Below the pieces are notes generated by a model. That model saw nothing but the letters and a program-made list of their open reading frames with translations. It was not told the origin of the DNA and did not search any database. A DNA stretch of 64,000 nt from Syngnathus acus (lineage: Eukaryota; Chordata; Actinopteri; Syngnathiformes; Syngnathidae). Where the stretch lies: the NCBI RefSeq assembly GCF_901709675.1, contig NC_051105.1:6191104-6255103 (forward strand), read 5' to 3'. The position numbers and the translations under genes are program-made. How positions within the stretch are numbered: position 1 is the stretch's first letter; every line of letters starts with the position of its first letter. Below, in pieces: positions 55,015 through 64,000 of this stretch.

Positions 55015-57169
55015 TCATTTGTACTAGCTTTAAATAAGTCTGCTGGCCTGTGATTCACATTTATGCTTGATTGCAAAACGGAACACGCACGAAATGTAAC
55101 AGCACGTTTGCTTTCACAATGGATATCCACTGGACAGAACATTTCCCAATGATACTGGAAATGATTATTCAGAGAAGTCCTAAGCAAACAGAATGTCCGC
55201 CTAAGAAGTTGCAACATTTCTGGGAAAATAGCTTTTGTTTTTATTGATTTATTATTGACCTGTTTGAAGGAATTGGGAACCTCTCAATCTTCATCATCAC
55301 CATTTTAGCAGAGCAGAAAACACCTCATGCTAATGTGTTAACACATTCTCATTGGATTGACACAGTTTTCCCACCATTTTGCAAAGCAGTTAACACAGAC
55401 GTCACTCAACAAGCCCAAACTGCATTGTTTTAGCTGTGGTTACAAAACAGAAACCATATACTCCGAGCTCTTAGAAACTCCCTGATCAGTATGCAATCAT
55501 TAAAAGCGCCTATTATGATTCAATTTGCAATCAGTCTTCAGACATGTGTTGTTCTTTGCATGGACCGAGGAGGTCAGAGGTGGAGGTATAGCTGGAAGCG
55601 TTCAGAAGAAGAGACAGCAGAGTATCATTTGTGACTAGCTCTTATACGCTTACGGTATTGGCCTTCCATAGATGTTTTTTTCTTTACTGTAAAAGACTGT
55701 GTTTTTTTATTTTTCTAATTTCTCACACAGTATTGGATTTTATTTTTATTTCCTTGTATTCTATGTGTGAATATTTCATTTGTCAGCCACAATCTGAAAA
55801 AAAACCTGTAATCAATAACATTTACATATCTGATTCTGGATGCATTTTTTTGCAAGAGGGGCAAATTTGACTAGAAACTGCACGAGTGATGTATTTTGTA
55901 TTTTATTGCCCATAGTGTAATGATTAATTGGAGGTCCTCATACACTTGTGTCAAAGTTGAGTTGTTTGAAGGCAAAATTTGCTTTTGTTCCATATTTAAA
56001 ATGTATCATTTTGACCACTGTGGCATGTGTTTAACCCTCTGTTTTAAAAAATGCGAATTGTGACTTAACGGCTGCGTCACAACAATCAATAAAAACTGCA
56101 GTAAGTAACGCAGTCTTCCAGACTGCCTTGCTTCAAGTCACACAGACAGTGTGCTGTTGTTTCCAACAAGTTCACATCAGGCCGGTCTACATAGAGTACA
56201 TGGGCGCCGCTGCTTAAGCGAGTTTATGTTGAAGGTAGCCTGAGTTAACCCATTAACCGGGAGCAGCCGTGAATACACAAACACCACGTTTGTGCGGCAT
56301 TTACGTCAGACGGCAGCTGCGGTTCTTCCCACCCTGGCCCCATGAGAGTCAGCCAGACAGGAATCAGGACAAGGAAAGAAACACACGTAGTAGGATGCAC
56401 ATATAAACAAAACACACAAATGAGATTAAAAGGGTAGCCTTTCCGCTCAGGTGACAGGGCTAAGATTCATACAAAGCTGTTGCAATCCACAACATGACAT
56501 CTGCAATAATCCTCCTTGGCACTGAGAGTGCGAGCACAGCTGAGCGATGATAACAGGTGTCACGTCATGTTTAAGGCCGGATTATCCTGCATGTGTCTCG
56601 CGAACGTGTGCGACAGGGTGTGAAATGTCAATGCGCTAGACTCATATTATTGTTCTAATTGAGGAATGTGAGGACTGGCGTCGACTGTTTGGGATTTCAG
56701 CAGACCCCTTGCTGGAATTTGAGACCCCCGAGTGGATTAAACCTGCAAAAAACAACAAATGAAAGCATATTGGCAAGATTTAATGTTTATTTTTGCATGA
56801 TCTGATTGGCCGGTCTGGTGGTGGGTGAATTTGGGACATGTGTTTATTGCGTTTGGTGTTTGCGCAAAAGAAAACTTGTTTACTGACTTTGTCAACGTCT
56901 GAAAGCAAAGCGTCTTAATGCTTTGACGGAATAAATACCGACTCACAATTGGAGCTCTGTTTTGGCAGGGTGCCCTTTCCCATTTTATGAGGTTGATTGG
57001 GGAAGGATTAGTATCTCAAGCTACTTTGCTGCGAAAAAAATGTGGAGACATTTAGCGGGAGTAATTATCACAGCTTTAGCTTTGTGCTTTAGAAAATGTA
57101 ATACATTCATAAATATTTTATATTTTATTGAACTCGGAAAAGCGAAGGGGGAAATGAATAAGCAATTGA

Positions 57170-57265
57170 TTTATTATCATGACCCTATTTGAGGACAAGT
57201 GGTAGAGAAAATGGATGGATGGATGGATGGATGGATGGATGGATGGATGGATGGATGGATGGATG
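57170..57265. repeat. fish dispersed-repeat tail ending in (GGAT)n
   Basis: The lead-in ATTTGAGGACAAGTGGTAGA, followed by GAAAATGGATGGATGG, resembles a repeat tail very common in percomorph genomes from memory. The GGAT tetranucleotide runs from about 57211 to 57265. Confidence 0.7.
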
Positions 57266-58096
57266 AATTGATGAACAGAAAAAAAACGCACAGCAGAAAG
57301 GAAAACTGGTTAAACGTTACAACCTTTTCCAATGCACAGTAGCCACCTTCCTCGTTTTAGGTTGGAACTGTCCACATCAAAATAGAACCACAGGTAATTG
57401 AAAAAGCATGCAATAATGTCATCAGAACAATAAAAATGAGGGTCTGCTGTATAAGAGGTATAAAGGTAAAGCCACGTAAGCTAACGTTAGCATCTGTTTC
57501 TTTTTTACTCATTTCAATCCATTTGTTTTGTTGTGTATGTTGATATTAATAATTTATCAAAAAGGGGATGGGGACGAACAAAAAAAAACACTCCAAAATC
57601 TCGGAGGGAGTTTGCAATGCTGCAACGGCAAAGACAACTCCATATCAAGCATCCATACCATGCATGTGGGAATTCTGCCCAGCTCAACCCAGACTGGAAA
57701 AATAAGCATCCCTAAAGTATGTTCCCAGGAAGAAATTACATCACATCATGGCTAAAAAGGCCATACTTGTTTGCTATCTGCCATGGTGGACACTCTGTTG
57801 ACTCACAGGAAGATCATTTCCGTGTTTCTTACAAAGGTCCCCATTGTGTAATGTATGTTATACAAAGTAATGTAGGGTTAAATGACGTAAGCGGGCAATA
57901 GTGTAAACAAAGTTGGCTACACCACATCTGGTAGAAAATAGAGGCTCAGCTACTACATGGCCGCAACCAATGACAAAGTCAATCGTAGAAGTATGTTAGC
58001 CGTGACGTAATTGTAATGTAACCTTTCAGGCACACCTTTTTCTTTGGCCTCTTTGTTGGCAACGATTCCAAAAGTAGGAGCAGGGTCAACAAACCC

Positions 58097-58150
58097 TGTG
58101 TGTGTGTGTGTGTGTGTGTTGTGTGTGTGTGTGTGTGTGGGGGGGGGGGG
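58097..58150. repeat. (GT)n followed by poly-G
   Basis: About 20 GT units with one phase break, running directly into 12 G. Confidence 0.95.
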
Positions 58151-58737
58151 CTAACACAGTTTGATCTTTACATCAAAAATTTTAACTTAGTCTCTAGCTC
58201 AGAAACAAACGCCCAAAGAAGTGCATCTCAGTTTCCTGGTAGAAACTTAATTAAAAAATGTATGAGTTCAACTGTGTCACAGAAATTTATTAATATGCTA
58301 TAGTAGGGATGTGATAGAGAATATTATTCTGATGCTTGATCTTATCTCATCTTGAAAGGCCGAGTTTTGAAAGTATCATTCAGGACGGGTGGCGTAAATA
58401 CCGTCTCGCGTTCTAGTCATACGTTTATTCCGCAAACAAATACAATGTGGCTCAACCTCTGGCCTGCCTTTGGCAGTTTGTCAAATATTAGAATTTTAAA
58501 TCTTTGATCTCTTTCACACGCGAGATAAACATATTCACATTTTCGACCTTTACCGTCACTACTAAATGTGACTGAATCTAACTAGTAACCCCCAATTACA
58601 TCGACAAGTTAAAGAAAATAGTGATGAGACATTACGTGCGTGTAAATCTTTTAAATAGAACTCCATCCCACAGACAAACTCTATGGAGGAAAAAAAAGCT
58701 GTTAATCATAATCTCTTGGCGTAAGCGAGTGCTGCGC

Positions 58738-58850
58738 TGACGTCAGAGGCAACTGATGTCAGCCCCAAAGCTGCAGCCCCTCCTCCAGTTCAAACATTGC
58801 GGACTGCAGGCTGAAGGGCACACGGCTGATTGCACTGTATATAAATGACC
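58738..58850 (+). promoter_or_regulatory. promoter-like module: CRE plus TATA box
   Basis: A perfect TGACGTCA at 58738-58745 is followed by a second TGATGTCA-like site at about 58753, a C-rich CAGCCCCTCCTCC block and a TATATAAA box at 58838-58845. The spacing of about 95 bp from CRE to TATA is typical of cAMP-responsive core promoters. No coding ORF of note follows, so it may drive a non-coding RNA, serve as an enhancer, or be chance. Confidence 0.4.
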
Positions 58851-61291
58851 TTGGGCTTGCATTCATATCCTCAATACAGCCATCTTTCATATGGTCCTTT
58901 AATGACGACAGTGGAAAAAAAAGAAAATGAATGTGGTGAAAGACAGGACACGGTGGTGTGACACAAGTGGAACAACAGATGGTAAGACAATGTGTGGCTG
59001 CAGAGCGTGCTTCCTGTCTGCAGCGACACACAATCGGCACACAAAAGCGCAAATGGTGTTTCTCAAAGCCGCATAAACCAAAACATGGCCGTCTGGTGTG
59101 GGAGACCGGTAAGGCCTGTCAGAGTTGAGGATGGAAATCAAAGCATTGCCATCGTGAAATCTTTAAAAGCACAGGAAAAATGTAACATTAAATCAGAGAT
59201 AGAACGATTGTTGATTAATAACAGCGTGTTTAGCTTCAGAAATATTATGACATCATCTAGTCATCAAAGTTAATTTCCCTTACATTATAGTGGAGTACAA
59301 CAAATATTTTGTCGTTTATCCACTACTGATGACAATCAGTTAGCATCTTTTTCTTTTTTCTACTATGATCCTTGCTTCTTTGAATTTTCTGCTGCCTTTT
59401 GAAGGTCAGTGTTACAATTTAATTGGATTCGTGGAAGACACATAAAAGAGCAGTACAAAAAACATACTGATAGTTTTCCTTTTTATGTGTGGGGTTTCTC
59501 AACAATGTTTTTTTGAAAATATATGGCTCCAAAACCACCCCAGTGACAATCAATTGTACCCCTAAAAATACAATTTTCTCAGTAAGAGTAACGTGCATAT
59601 ATCAACACATTGAGATTAAAATCATGATACATTTACAAAAAGACTTTTTGTCTTTAAATGAAACAACCTCAGAGGGCCAATCTGCCTGCGAGTCACGTCC
59701 TATAACAAACAAGGTCACACCATCATTTGGATTACATCACAGCGGACACTCGTCTTTCACGCCTGTCATTAGTGGCACAGCCGGACTCCACCTCATAACC
59801 TTTAAGCACCAAAGTATCCACATGTTGACTAGTGTAGCATATTTTGTATAAAATCCTGTTAATGTACCTGCCACAGTATAGAAAAAAGGAGCCCATGCCA
59901 ACTGGATTACAAATTTAAACATGACAGCCAACAGTGATGACATCATCACTGACATCAGCTCCCAGCATGCTATGGCATACAGCAAGGGAAGATAAAGAGG
60001 CTCTTTTAATTCGGCATCCTGTCTCATTCATCACATGGTGTTTGGCTCAGTCTGGAGGGGAAACATTTCGCAAAGCAAAGAACAATGTTGGCTGTTTTGA
60101 GAAAAGATTTATACTACGAGGAAGGAGGAATTTTGATCTTTGGCCTAGATAAAACAAGGCAAAAGCTGTAATGTGTTTTTGTGTTACACACAAATCAAAC
60201 TTTGTGGAGGTATGGCACATGTCCAAATAGGTACAGATACAATAAATTATTATTATTATTATTAAACACATTTATTTTTCATTGTTAACAGTCCATTTGA
60301 ATATAAGCCAAGGTGACCAACCAACCCCAGAGGAAATTGCACTTATATTATTGGAGTTGACAAAATCTACTGTATTTTATGACATTTGACAACTGGAGGA
60401 AAAATATAATGACAATTTTTATTTGTAAAAACAATACGACTAGATTTCTGGCTTGTTTTTGAGCAACAACATTGCTGTCCAACAAATTATGCCAAGCTAA
60501 AGTTGCCAAAAAGAAAAGCATTGAAACCTGGTGGGTAGAAGCTCTATTTTCTGCAATACACTGAGGATACACACACACTATTACACACACGTCTATTACA
60601 CACTAACATATTTATCAAGCACCTTTGCGTCACTTCGATTTTGCCTGCGTGGAGTTGACTGCATTGCGCTATCGAAACTAAGCAAATAATCCTTTGTACA
60701 CCTTCAACGCGCAGCCGAGGAAAGACTGAAGAATGAAGAGATACTGAGGTTTGGCTCACTGAAGTGTGCAAGGGGGAAATTCGGACTGTGGATTTGCTTG
60801 GAGCAAAAAGGTGGACATCGATGCAGACTGATAAGATAACAGAATGCATTCGTGTGAGGGATGAATGGTCAAGGTCAGCAACAGGATTCAAGAACATAAA
60901 CTAGGATGATGAAACAACCACAAAAAAAAGTGGTGATGAATTAATGTACAGTATAGCTATCAACTTTAGTGCAATGACCTTTCAATGACCTTTAAGAACA
61001 ATGTCCTCATTTTCCTGGTGAACAATGAATGAATCTTAATGACCAAATTTGGTTGGCGTCTATTGTTTGGCCCAGGCTCCAAATGAAGGCAAGTGCAACG
61101 GGGAAATGGATGGATGGACAAGCTCAAGTGCATTTAAGATGTTCTTTTGTCCCACGGCATTGCTTCCAAAATCCCACTGATAACCTGGCCATGCAAAAAA
61201 AACATTTCACTATGGTCAAGAGTGAGCTTGTTCTTGGTTGTGTGCTGCCATCTTGTGGCAAAATGAAAACAATCTACAGTGCTCAAACTGA

Positions 61292-63655
<2,364 letters not shown>

Positions 63656-64000
63656 TAAGTCCTGTGGTCAATGTTGTGAACTCATCTCTTTTTTTCACCC
63701 CCTCCACCCTCTCTTTGTCTAAAACTCTGGACATGACGTCTTTACAAGGGCTTGCCACCAAAAGCTGAATTAGAGCAGCGATGACGTCCGCAGGGTAATC
63801 TTTAGGAAACATGCTCGTGGGAGGAATGAACCAGCTCTGTTTAAAATAGCTGCACATAGAGCGACGCGGATTAACGTGACTGTCTCAGGGAAATAAAATA
63901 GCACCTGACACAGCACATCTACTGAACAGCAAACCCGTATCAGGTTTTGTGGTTCCATGTTCAAGCTGTCAAAATAATTGATTGATTCATGGACACCGAA

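Overview
This window is nuclear DNA of a ray-finned fish, most likely a percomorph teleost. Genes are split by short GT-AG introns, the coding sequences are full vertebrate orthologues, and the non-coding DNA carries fish-type small inverted-repeat transposons, a Tc1-like relic and many microsatellites. Species cannot be fixed from this sequence. All gene names come from protein similarity recalled from the human and fish families; no search was run.

Layout from left to right: a tRNA-Leu(CAG) gene (423-506, +); exon 1 of xk (1656-1900, -), the rest of which lies left of the window; lancl3 (4021-6706, -), complete in five coding exons; piga (8032-10483, -), complete in six coding exons plus an untranslated first exon; appa, an amyloid precursor protein gene (11454-19530, +), complete in 18 exons with a Kunitz exon; gabpa (22266-24549, -), complete in nine coding exons; u2af1 (28446-31345, +), complete in eight exons; a 9-kb gap with transposon remains; sik1 (42089-47587, -), complete in 13 coding exons; a gap of about 12.6 kb; and the first three exons of ankrd10 (61622-63654, +), which runs off the right edge.

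The genes are not a functional operon. The order joins blocks that in human (from memory) lie on different chromosomes: LANCL3-XK and PIGA on X, APP-GABPA and U2AF1-SIK1 on 21, ANKRD10 on 13. piga/appa and gabpa/u2af1 are head-to-head pairs, while appa and gabpa are tail-to-tail with their poly(A) signals only about 230 bp apart. sik1, a CREB target in mammals, has two perfect CRE palindromes plus two half-sites just upstream of its inferred first exon.

I found no undescribed gene system. The most useful oddities are: a Kunitz domain in appa whose P1/P1' residues are His-Asp; an extra intron in the appa stretch corresponding to human exon 14; a GC-AG intron and a 24-base pure-C tract at a splice acceptor in lancl3; no room for the alternative 67-nt exon of u2af1; a GC-rich unexplained island in a u2af1 intron; several transposons with readable ends and target duplications; and a CRE-plus-TATA module in the gene-poor region at 58.7 kb.
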